A stretch of 64,000 bases of DNA from Hippopus hippopus. Lineage: Eukaryota > Mollusca > Bivalvia > Cardiida > Cardiidae. Numbering within the stretch: the stretch's first letter is position 1; each line of letters begins with the position of its first letter. The stretch is taken from contig OX328099.1 in the NCBI GenBank assembly GCA_946811185.2, forward strand, positions 14,225,859 to 14,289,858. Direction: 5' to 3'. This document shows, in pieces, positions 21,601-34,056 of the stretch. Made by a program: the position numbers and the translations under genes. The notes under the pieces were generated by a model. That model was not told the DNA's origin and did not search any database. It saw only the letters and a program-made list of their open reading frames with translations.

Positions 21601-24600
21601 CGATCCCTGTTCTGACCCAGAATTGTTAAAAAATTCTAGGCTTTAACCCTGAGAAATCCTAAAACAAAATAAACCCTTTACCAAACAAACCTGTGTTTGA
21701 CTGACCAAGAATTAGACAGCTTAAGAAAATATTGTGGGAAAAGGTGAAAATGCTAGTAAATAACATTCTCTCCTTTTCCCACAATGTTTTCTCTCCTTTC
21801 TGAGACAAATCCAGATTATTCAGCTACACTGATTTTGTCATCTGCATATGCCTGTAATTTTGTCAGGTCCAAAATTTTGTCTTTTGGTACACAATTATGC
21901 TGACGTAAGCTGTTAACCAGACAAAAAACTATTCTACTCATCTAATTTGAAAACATTTCCAGACAACACACTAAATTTGGCTCAAATAGTGAAAGCTGCT
22001 GTAGAAAGGGCAAGAATGCATTGTGGGAACAGAAGAAAATGCTGGTGGCGAGTATTTTCTCTTTTTCCCACAGTGTTTTCAAATCTTTTACAATATGACT
22101 GTTTGGTAATGGTTAACTCTTTACCAAACGACATAATTTTAGACTGGTTAAAATTGAAAGCATTTGCAGACAACAAATTTAATATTGATCGGATTGTAAA
22201 ATTTGCCTGTGATACAATAGAAAACATTGTAGGAAAAGAAGAAAATGCTGGTCCTTTTCCCACAATGTTTTCAGAAGGCTTCTTTCTCAGGGTCGTGAAA
22301 ACCCAGGATTTTTTGGTAAAGGGTTAATGGACGTTGTTGATTTACGACGTATATACATTATGTTCGCGCGCATCCTACTGCACATGTGTCTTTGTTATGG
22401 ACAGTGAATCAAAAGTGCACATATGTATTTTTTGCACATATGGTAATACCATTGGTGCACTGAAACAAGTAACACTTTCTTCGGGGAGTATTAGTAAAGA
22501 GAAAAACATGGATCTGTCACCGTGAAATAATTAAAATACTGTTGACATGGCGTTATACACAAAACAAGCAAACAAAGGCAGAAAATTTAAAGCTGTGGAA
22601 GTACAGCTGTTTCCACTTTGAAAATTATTGTCGGAAAAGGAGAAATCGCTCATATTGAGCAATTTCTCCTTTTCCCACTATGTCTGCTGAGCTGTTATCT
22701 CATTTTTTTCCTTGAAAAATTCAACTTCCACAGTGACCTTCATCCTTGTTTTCTGACGAAATAAGCACAGATAGGTGCCATTTTTATTTTTTGTTATTGT
22801 TAAGAATTAAAAATACTATAAGTGTGGAAATTTTAAGAAAAATCTGTCCATTAGAAAGTATGTATTTTGTAAAGATTAACCTTTATTCAGTCAAATTATC
22901 TCCCTTTTTAACTCAATGGTCTATATATGATATGCATATTTGTACACTTACCATGCTCAAAACCAGGCTTTTAAATATTTTTTGTGCAAAACTAAATGAA
23001 TTTTCATTAAAATGATGTACGTTTGTATATTTTCCGGTAATTTTCTTGTTTAACGGACTATTAAGGAAAGGTGTGTTAAATCCAATATAAGCTGAATTTT
23101 GGAACTGTATATACCTTTTTCAAAGGCAAATTTCTCAGAAACGAGCACGGTGACCGGTATCTTTTTTTACTGTAATCTGCTAGAGATATGATGAGCTATC
23201 TTTGTGCAAAGTTTTAAAAAAATCTGTCTGTTAGAAAAATTTGTCATATACGTCGTTAAGATTAAATTGCAAGAAACAGAAGAAAAATAATGGTTTTACG
23301 AATTTTTTAGTAAAAAGTGTCAAGTCTTTATCCCTTTATCACACAGCAAAGTTTTAGACTGGTCCATTTTGAAGAAATTCTCCAAGACAATTGACGTGTT
23401 TTTCAAATGATAGTACTTGTCCTTGAATAGGTAGAAAACCTTGTGGAAAAGAAGAAAATGCTGGTTACCAGCATTTTCTCCCTTTTCTGCAATGTTTTCA
23501 AAAGCTTTCTTTTACAGGGCTGTTAAAACTCTGGATTGTGTGATAAAGGGTTAAACTGCAACAGTTTTACTTTGTCCTCTGCTTGAAAACATCAGTTGCC
23601 GTTTTTATTTAATCTTGCAGAAGACAATTTAACAGCTAGCATAATCACCTCCTTTTTATAGCTCTTTACCAAACAATAAAATTTTACACTAGTCTAAATT
23701 GTAAGCATTTGCAGATGAAAAAAACTATTAATGTGAAACTGGAATTTATTTTGGGAAAGATAGAAAACAGTGGGAAAAAGGAGAAAATGCTACCAGCATT
23801 TTCGCCATTTCCCACAATGTCTTCAAAAGGATTCTGCCTCAGAGTTGCAAAAAGTCAGGATTGTGTGGTAAGGGGTTAAAGAAAATGATATATGCTGTAC
23901 GACTGTAGGGTTGTCTTACAAATGATAAAGCATTAAGGTATTACCATCCTAACACTTCTAGTGCAACATGGAATAAAATTTCTTATTAGTTGATAAATAA
24001 GGATTTATACTGATATAATATTTTTGCACATTTCTAACCGACCAGAAAGTCCTTTGATGTCTGTCTTGAAATTATTTGTTGATACTTTTGTTAGTTTCTT
24101 TAAAAGGGAGGTAATTATTATCTCCCTTTGTAATGAGAATATAGTGGTTTTAGATTTATAAATGATAATTCTAAGAAGGAAAAAAAGGAAAAAGTGGCTC
24201 GGTTAAAGTAGTACAATAATACTCTTTTATAATCATAGCAAATTTTGTAGGATAATGTTATAGCAGAAATAGCTGTTTTCCATTAGGAGGGTACTACCTT
24301 AATACTAAAATGTCTGGGCGCCTGGGCCTATTTATCTGCATTGGAAGCACCAGTTACATGCCCTTGCCGTAATTTATTTGTTAAGTTTTTCTCGTTTTTG
24401 TTGTGACCTGGGTCAGCATTCACCAACCTGTCTACATAATATTCTTTGTCTTGTTCTGAACAATTTTCTAACCTTGAAAGTAACACTACTTTAGCCAATC
24501 AGAAGCTGTGTTACTTTCAAATTTAGAAAATTCTTCAGAATACACCAAAGAATGTACCTGCTATGCAATCACATGCGCTGAACACATGGACTCCACTAAT

Positions 24601-27600
24601 GTAATCTCGGCAGCGACCATAACGTCCACACTGAGAATCGACACATCCAGATATGGTAAGATCTAGATTAATCTGAGGCTCCCGATCACATTTTACAGGT
24701 AAACTGAAATAAAGAAAGTATTTTGAACTTGTAATACAATCCTGTGATATCAAACCATAACTATAATGGCTATTTTAAGACCTATTTAACTCTTTACACA
24801 CAAACCCAAGTTTTATCAACCCTGAGAGAGAAGTCTTTTGAAAACATTGTTGGAAATGGAGAATATGCTGGTACACAGCATTTTCTCCTTTTCCCATAAT
24901 GTTTTCTACCCCAACAAGGACAAATTCAGTCATTTGAGCCACATTTAAACATTTGTCTGCAAATGATTTCAACTTGGACAAGTCTATGTTGTTTTTGTTT
25001 GGTAAAGTGTTAAGTTGTTAACTCTTTTATCGAAACAACAAAATCTATGACCTTTCCATCTTGAAAGCATTTGCAGGCTTCAAATTGAATACGACTCCAA
25101 TTGTAACATTTGTCTTTGAAAGGGTAGAAAACATTGTGGAAAAGGAGAAACTGTTGGTTACCAGCTTTTCCTGCAATGTTTTCATAAGCATTCTTTCCCA
25201 AGGTTGTTAAAACTTAAGATAGTTTGGTAAAGGGTTAACCCTTAGACCACTGTGTAAAACCTAACAGACATTTTCAGTCTTGTAACAAGACCCAAATTAT
25301 TGTAATGTCAACATTGCTTTGATCTAGAAAGTCTCAACATAGTGGACAGTGTAAATCAAAATATCAGACTGAACATTTTGTGCAGTCTAATCTTGATCTA
25401 CACTGACCACAAAGGTAACTATAGTTGTATAAGGTGCTGAAACTCTTTGCCAAACGACAAAATTTTAAACTGGTCCAATTTGAAAGCATTTACAGACGAC
25501 ATGTTAAATTAGCTGAAACAATGGTAATTGTCTGTAAAAGTGTAGAAAACCCTTGTGGGGAAAAAGAGAAAATGCTGGTTACCAATATTTTCTCCTTTTC
25601 CCAAAAGGTTTTCAAAAGGCTATTTCCTTCAACAACTTATACCAAAAAATTATTCACAACACTGTCTGGTTTCTCTTGTAGTCAATTTTTTGAGTTTTGT
25701 TCTGTAGATAGTAAAAAAAAAATACCCCTGACTCAGGATAGGGTATATATGTTATTGTAGATATGTATAGTTCATAGCTACTGTTAGAAGATAAACAGAA
25801 ATCATTATATACGTATCTACCCTGTATCCTTATCAATACACTAACTGGTGACGCCCAGAAACCAAAACCCTGACTAAGGATAGAGTATTATTTTACTGAT
25901 GATACACGTAGTCCATAGCTACTGTCACAAGATAAACAGAAAACTTTATACTCACCCTGTATGTTTATGAACACACTGACCGACAACGCCCAGAAACCAA
26001 ACCCCTGACTCAGGATATGGTATATATGTTACTGTAGATAGTTTAGAGCTAGTGTTTAGTAAATGATGAACTCCATCATGGCAGGTTCTTACTGTCTCTC
26101 CTCCAGGGATCCTTTGTTTCAGCAAACAAAGGTGTACAACTGTGTACTGGTTCACACTCTGACATTGACAAGAAAACAATATAAATTATGATACAGATTG
26201 CTGACATCCAAAATTCAGTCCAAGTTTCAATTCCATTTATTCACTGTTTTTGCAAACAAAAATGGACAACTGTGTACTAATCTACAGTCTAACACTGACA
26301 TAGAATTATACGTAATGATACTAGTACTTCAAACCCAAACTCTGACTAAGTAATTTATCCACTTTTTTAACAAGTGAAGATGTGCAACTGTATGCTAGTT
26401 AGCCCCTTGCTGAACAATCCATTTTTAACAACTCTAAGAAAAAAAACCTTTTAAGGATAAGGCACCTTAATGGGCATCTTGTAGCATCGCCTTTCATCGC
26501 CGAAAAACATGCGGATTCGGCTAAGACTCGGGTAATTCGTAGTCGATTGGCCGATAGACGCAGGTTTTGCACATCAATTGCAGATTACCCGAGGCTTAGC
26601 TGAATCCATATGTTTTTCGGCGAAGAAAGGCGATGTTACAAGATGCCATTAGGGTGCCCTATCCTTAAAACATTGTGGGAAAAGGAGAAAATGCTGGTTA
26701 CCAGCATTTTCTCCTTTTTCCAAAATGTTTTTCACACTTTCCCAGACAAATTTTGTTAAATGAGTTTTACCTAATTTGTTGTCCAGACATCAATTGCTTT
26801 TAATATAGACAAGTGGTGTAAAATTTTGTCATCTGGTAAAGAGTTAACAGTCTGAATTTGTGGAAAACAAAGTATGATAAAATTGTTCAAACTGTTTTGG
26901 CTAAAGGGTTTATTTGATTGATAAGGCCTTATTCTCAGCCAAACCTTTCTTGTAGATTACTTAAATTATCGATACTTTACTATACAAATATTATCCTATC
27001 ACCCTTGACAGTATTGAACTTCTAACCATTTACCTAACAATCAAATATCCTTACAACCTCAAGGAGAAAGGCTTTTGAAAATTATCAATTAGCTAAGAGA
27101 AAACCCTTGTTTCCAGAATTTTTTCCTTTTGCCTCAGAATAGTTTTCTAACTTTTCAAGGACAAGTCAAATCAATTTTGCCACATTTAATGTGTCCTCTG
27201 CAAATACTTTCAATATATACAAGTTCAAAAGTTTGTGGTATAGTAAAGAAATTCAGTGCCATGTAAATAGTACACTTATGTTCAAATAACAGAGCAGGAA
27301 ATCTAAGACAGTGTGAAAAGAAGGAAGAAATTCAATAACCTACCTCCACTGTATTGTTGAAAAATTCTGAATAAAATTTTAGAGTGCCACCTATATCCGT
27401 CATCTCCTCAATGCGGAAATTCATTACTATCACTGTATGTTCCGGGATGTGAAGATCTCGTAAAGGAGCTTGTATGGGAATGACTGTCTTTTCTGCTCTC
27501 AGAAATGTAAGATTGAATGTACTATCCATCCAGACATATCTTCCGAGGGAATCTATCAGCAAACATGTATCTTGTGCCAGACTTGTTGTAACATTCTGTG

Positions 27601-30600
27601 AGGTTCTTGCAGACCTGAATACCTCCATGATGGTTCTTGGTACAACTAGCTTCAGTGATTCACATCCTGAGAATAAAATACTGATGTTCAGTAAACCCCT
27701 TAATACCAAACAAAACTTTATTCTAGTCCATTTTGAAAACATTTACAGACAATAAATTACATGTGGCTGTTTTTAGAACGATAAAAAACCTTATGGGAAA
27801 GGACGAAAATGCTCCTTAATACCACATTGTTTTTTAAAGGCCTTTTGTTTAAATCTCGTTAAAACTTTGGACTGCTTGGTACAGGGTTATCAACCTTGGT
27901 GAAAAGGGTTTCTTAAAACATTGTGGGAAAGGGGAATAAATTTTGTTAACCAATTTTCTCCTTATTCCACCATGTTGTCTATCCTGTCAATGGACAAATC
28001 TGAAATTCTGTTATTTGGTACTAGGCGTACTCCTGGACCACCGACAAAACCAACTCTAAGCTAATTTGACAGCATATTACCTAACTCTTGACCAGGGGAC
28101 ACCATTCTAGACTCATCCAATATGAAAGCATTAGCAGACAGTAAATCAAATGTGGCTCATATGATGGGATTTGTCTTTAAAAAAATAGAACAAACATTAA
28201 TAAAAAGAGAAAATGCTGCTTGCCAAAATTTTCTCCATGCCGTCAATGTTTTAAAAAGTCAATATCATGGTTGATACAAAAATGTGAATGTTTGGTAAAA
28301 TGATAAAATGTAGATAAATGATCAGACGCTCAGAAAAAGCACTTTTTCTTGCAATGACCATACCAATAACCTATTAACCCTTCACCATATGATAACATTT
28401 TAGACATGTCCAAATTGAAAGCTTTTGCAATAGACCAATTAGACATGCCTCAAATAAGGGAACCTGCCTTTGAAAGGGTAGAAAACATTGTAGAAAACAA
28501 GAGCGGCAAATTGTCGCAAGATACGCCCGTCCCACCGCCAGTTGTCGAGGGGGAATAATAATCGTAAAGGGCAGGTAGAGGAAAATAGTAGTGCAGCAGA
28601 AATCATGTAAGTGATTGAAATAGGCATGAATGTCTAATGTTAAGGAAACATGCATATAAAGTTTCAGGTGATTCCAACATGAAAAGACAAAGTTATATTG
28701 TAGAGAAGCATGAAAAGCTGTAAAAAAAAAATAATGAATAGGGAATAATTCCAAAAGGGCATTAGGTAAGGTTACGGTTCCAGTGCATTGCACTTTTCAT
28801 AACTGCAACAAACATGTTTACCAAGCCTCAAGTCAATTTGACTTGAGGTGACAAAGTTCCCTTCCGGACAAGCAAGAAATACTGTAAAAATGACAATCAA
28901 AGTGGAATTACTCAAAATCCGTGCTAGGTAGAGTTATTCTTCTTGCGCACTGTACTCCGTAATATTGCAACAAACACGCATACCAAGTCTGAAGTCGTTC
29001 TGACTTGAGATGACAAAGACAAGCACTTGATGCTGTAAAAATGACGATCAAAGGGAAATAACTCAAAGACAGCACGAGGTAGTTACAATTCTTGCGCACT
29101 GCACTTCCAAATATTGCAACAAATAAGCATACCATATTTCAAGTCATTCCTACTTAAGATGAAAAAGTTATGCTCCAGACAAGCAAGAAATGCTATAAAA
29201 ATGAAGGTCAAAGTGGTAATAACTCAAAATTCGTGCTAGGAAGAGTTATGGTTCTTGTGCACTGCACTCCATAATTTTTCAACGATCATGCATACCAAAT
29301 TTAAAGATGTTCAGACTAAAAATGACAAAGTTATATTCCGGACAAGCAGAAAATGCTGTAAAAATGACAATCAAAGGGAAATAACTCAAATACAGCACGA
29401 GGTAGAGTTATGGTTCTTTCGCACTGCACTAAGTATTATTGCAACAAACACAAATGCCAAGTTTCAAGTCAATTGGACTGGAGATGACAAAGTTAAGCTC
29501 CGGACAAAGAACTGGACTGTAAAAATGAAGATCAAAGTGGAATTACTCAAAATCTGCGCTAGGTAGAGTTATTGTTCTTGCGCACTGTACTCCGTAATAT
29601 TGCAAAACAAACATGCATACCAAAATTGAAGTCGTTCTGACTTGAGATGACAAAGTTATATTCCAGACAAGCACTTAATGCTGTAAAAATGACGATCAAA
29701 GGGAAATAACTCAAAGACAGCATGAGGTAGAGTTACAATTCTTGCGCACTGCACTTCCAATTATTGCAACAAATAAGCATACAATATTTCAAGTCATTCC
29801 TACTTAAGATGACAAAGTTATGCTCTGGACAAGCAAAAAATGCTATAAAAATGAAGATCTAAGGGGGAATAACTCAAAATTCGTGCTAGGAAGAGTTATG
29901 GCTCTTGTGCACTGCACTCCGTAATTTTTCAACAATAATGCATACCGAATTTGAAGATGTTCAGACTAAAAATGACAAAGTTATATTCCGGACAAGCAGA
30001 AAATGCTGTAAAAATGATGATCAAAGACAGCATGAGGTAGAGTTATGGTTCTTTTGCACTGCACTCCGTATTATTGCAACAAACACAAATGCCAAGTTTC
30101 AAGTCAATCGGACTGGAGATGACAAAGTTATGCTCCGGACAAGCAGAAAATGCTGTAAAAATGACGATCAAAGGGAAATAACTCAAAGATAGCACGAGGT
30201 AGAGTTATGGTCCTTTCGCACTGCACTCCGTATTATTGCAACAAACACAAATGCCAAGTTTCAAGTCAATCGGACTGGAGATGACAAAGTTATGCTCCGG
30301 ACAAGCAGAAAATGCTGTAAAAATGACGATCAAAGGGAAATAACTCAAAGATAGCATGAGGTAGATTTATGGTTCTTTCGCACTGCACTCCGTATTATCG
30401 CAACAAACACAATTGCCAAGTTTCAAGTCAATCGGACTGGAGATGACAAAGTTATGCTCCTGACAAAGAACTGGACGCCGCCCACCCACCCGGACGCCCG
30501 TAAGCCATGGGTGATCCCATAATACGGCCCGTCTTCGACGGGCGTATAAAAAGAGAAAATGCTGGTTACCAGCATTTTCTCCTTTTCCAAAATGTTTTCA

Positions 30601-33600
30601 AATAGGCTTCGTTCTCAGGGCTGTTAAAACTAGTGGTTGTGTGGTAAAAGGTTAAAATTATCTCTACTTTTCACAATCAAATTACAATTTAAATTGCATT
30701 CAATGTCAGATTTCAAGTCTGTTCCCTCATAAAAGTTATATTCCATTGTAATAAAGAAGAAAAAAAAACAAGAGGGCCATTATGGCCCTGTATCACTCCA
30801 CTGGCTTTTTAACCCTTTACCACACAAATCGAAGTGTTAATGACCTTTAAATAGAAAGCTTTTGAAAACATTGTGGGAAAAGGACAACATGTTGTCAGCG
30901 AGTATTTTCTCCTTTTCCAACAATGTTTCCTACCCTATCCAGTGCTAGCTCTGGCCCAAGTAAAATAATGGCCAACAAATTTTTTTTGAAAAAAATAATA
31001 GACAAAGTTAGCGCGCGAAGTTTGGCTTAAAAAAAAAAACATGCACATGTAGCATTGAACAAACTATATTTTTTGCTCATAGTTTCAAACTGTCATTCAC
31101 ATAATCATGTCCATTACAATAATAAAACTAGAGGCCCATGAGGGCCTGAAATTGCTCTACTGGCCTGGCAGTGATTTTGCTAGCATACATATGAATTCAT
31201 GATACAAAAAGAAAAAAGACAAAAAACACAAAACTAGCAAAGATCAAAGAAATGTGATTAATAATGAAGACTTTGTTGAGTAAACTATACTAAGTCATCA
31301 AATGGCTGCTTTTCCGAAACGGTTTACTAGATTTTCTTTACTTTTGATAGAGTTTAATCCCTTGATGAATCAAATAATCTTTGCAAGTTTCACAAGATTT
31401 GGATCAACACTGTGGACTTCATTGCCTAAACAAGAAATGGAAATTTTCAACTTTGAATGGCTACTTTTCCCATACTGAATGTCAGTTTTTTTTCAAAATC
31501 AATAGGGTTCAAGCTGTTTATGATACAAAGCAACTGTGCAAGTTTCATGATAATCCAACCACAAATGCTGACTTCATCGCGTAACCAAGAAATAGAAATT
31601 TTTAACTTTAAATGGTTACTTTTCCCATACCCATTCTTGAATTTTTTTCAAAATCAATAGGGTAGAAGCTATTGATGAGATAGACAAACTGTGCAAGTTT
31701 CATGAAAATCTGACCACAAATGAAGACTTTATCGAGTAAACAAGAAATGGAAATTTTCAACTTGAAACGGCTACTTTTCCCATACTGTTTATTGGATTTT
31801 TTTCAAAATCAATAGGGTTGAAGCTATTGAAGAGATAGACAAACTGTACAAGTTTCATGAAAATCTGACCACAAATGAAGACTTTATCGCGTAAACAAGA
31901 AATGGAAATTTTCAATTTGAAATGGCTACTTTTCCCATACTGTTTGTTGGATTTTTTTCAAAATCAATAGGGTTGAAGCTATTGATGAGATAAACAAACT
32001 GTGCAAGTTTCACAAAAATCTGACCACAAATGAAGACTTTATCGCGTAAACAAGAAATGGAAATTTTCAACTTGAAATGGCTACTTTTCCCATACTGTTT
32101 GTTGGGTTTTTTTTTTCAAAATCAATAGGGTTGAAGCTATTGATGAGATAAACAAACTGCGCAAGTTTCACGAAAATCTGATCACAAATGAAGACTTTAT
32201 TGCGTAAACAAGAAATGGAAATTTTCAATTTGAAATGGCTACTTTTCCCATACTGTTTGTTGGATTTCTTTCAAAATCAATAGGGTTGAAGCTATTAATG
32301 AGATAAACCAATGCTAGCTCTGGCCCAAGTAAAATAATGGCCAACAACTTTTTCTTGAAAAAAATAATAGACAAATTAAGCGCACGAAGTTTGGTTTAAA
32401 AGAAAAGACATGCACAGTGAAGTGGACGAGGTTATCAACCTAAGCCTTTAAATCTAATTTGAATTTTCATACTGCTATTCACTGGTTTACGTTGTCAATG
32501 TAAACGAATTTATGATATCTAATTGGTTTCCTGTAGTCGCCATCGCCGTTTCTGGCGGTATTGAAATCCAAGGCATTCTATCACTGCGTCGAGTAAAACA
32601 GTCAATCAAAATTTAACGTGAAATAAATAAATAATCGCGTTCTCCAATTAACGGCTTAGAATAACAACCGATAACATGACACGCGTTGTGGAATATACAA
32701 GCCAACTGTGACCTTTCGATTACCTAAGGTTGCGTCCGCATTCGGCATACCTCGGGTGATGGGAGCCATCATAGATGTAGGTACGGAATCGGCCGAGTTG
32801 TGACGAGTGGTTGCGTCCGCTGGGGTGTGAAACAAGCGATTTCCACATTTCCGGTGCAAATAAGCGCGTGATCCAGACAAGTAAAGGGAATTTTACCCCA
32901 CTTTTTTGGGGAATAAATTAATCGACAATTTTTATCGACAATTGGAAGAATTAATCGACAGCTGAATTAATTAATCGACAATTGTCGATAATGTCGATTG
33001 GCAGCGCGAGCACTGCCTAGCAAAGATAGATATAATCATTTAAGCTACATTCAATTTGTCTTTTGCAATGGCTTTAAACTTGGTCCAGTCAAAAAATTTG
33101 TCCTTTCTTAAAGCCTCAGTAAAACCAAAGAACAGGTAATTTTCACTGTTTAAAACTCGAAAATATAACGGATTACTCATCACAACACACATATATAAGA
33201 TCGAAGAAAACCTGAACGTGTCAGTTACTGCATTGGTTGCCATGATATACGCGTGCGAAAATGCATGGAGAAGCCCGTCGATTTCAGGGACGCCATTGAT
33301 TGAGACAACCGTCGTTATCGTTCGTGTATATTCGAACTAGGTCTTCGAGAACGTCACGTGATAAAATTGCATCTCATTAGTGCTATGACGTAGTAGACAG
33401 GACTATTGTTTACAATTCCAACACTATGTCATCGGAGAGTAAGATTGCTCATTCTGAACCTGTTTTCTCATTTAGATGTAGTAAACTCTTCCTGTATTGA
33501 TGATAAATGAATAAGCGATAATCAGCCTGTGTCACTGTTTCTGTTTACGATGTCGATAAACTTACGTTTTTCAAGCCTAGAATGGGAACAAAACGATCAA

Positions 33601-34023
33601 GTGAATGAAGGGTTTGTTTCGATGCTTTGAATGATCACGTGGTGTTTACGTCACTAACACATCACTGCGGAGATTTACGACGAAAACTCGGCTAATCGTC
33701 GGCGATCATCGATGTAAACAAACAGATAATGCGGCATGGTATGATCTGTTCTAGTTTCAAAATTCTTTTTGCTGCCACTGACTGGAACTTTTGCGAACTA
33801 CACCTTTACATATCGTGAAAGTCATAATAATCGCCATATTTTTGCATGGTAAAAATGAAATTTATTTTTATTTTATAAACAAGTTGTTTATTCAGTTGGA
33901 CGCTACTGAGACGTTAAAGAGTAAAATTAACATATCATGCACTTAAATGGCACTTCAGAGACATAGAGCATAACAAGTCTGTATGGTAGCAAACTTACTT
34001 GGAAAACATAACCTCCCCCCTGC

Positions 34024-34056
<33 letters not shown>

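Noticed and set aside
21947..22327. 126-codon plus-strand ORF
   Set aside because: Runs through two MITE-A copies; peptides like [11 protein letters not shown] recur in dozens of MITE-A frames.
28374..28793. 139-codon minus-strand ORF
   Set aside because: Composed of MITE-A and the HLE-B start; no domain.
29255..30192. ORFs of 103 and 95 codons on the plus strand
   Set aside because: Same tandem-unit effect in the first HLE-B copy; no protein family is visible.
33040..33243. 67-codon minus-strand ORF as an alternative first exon
   Set aside because: Its C-terminal third is a MITE-A tail; no splice donor with matching phase stands out.
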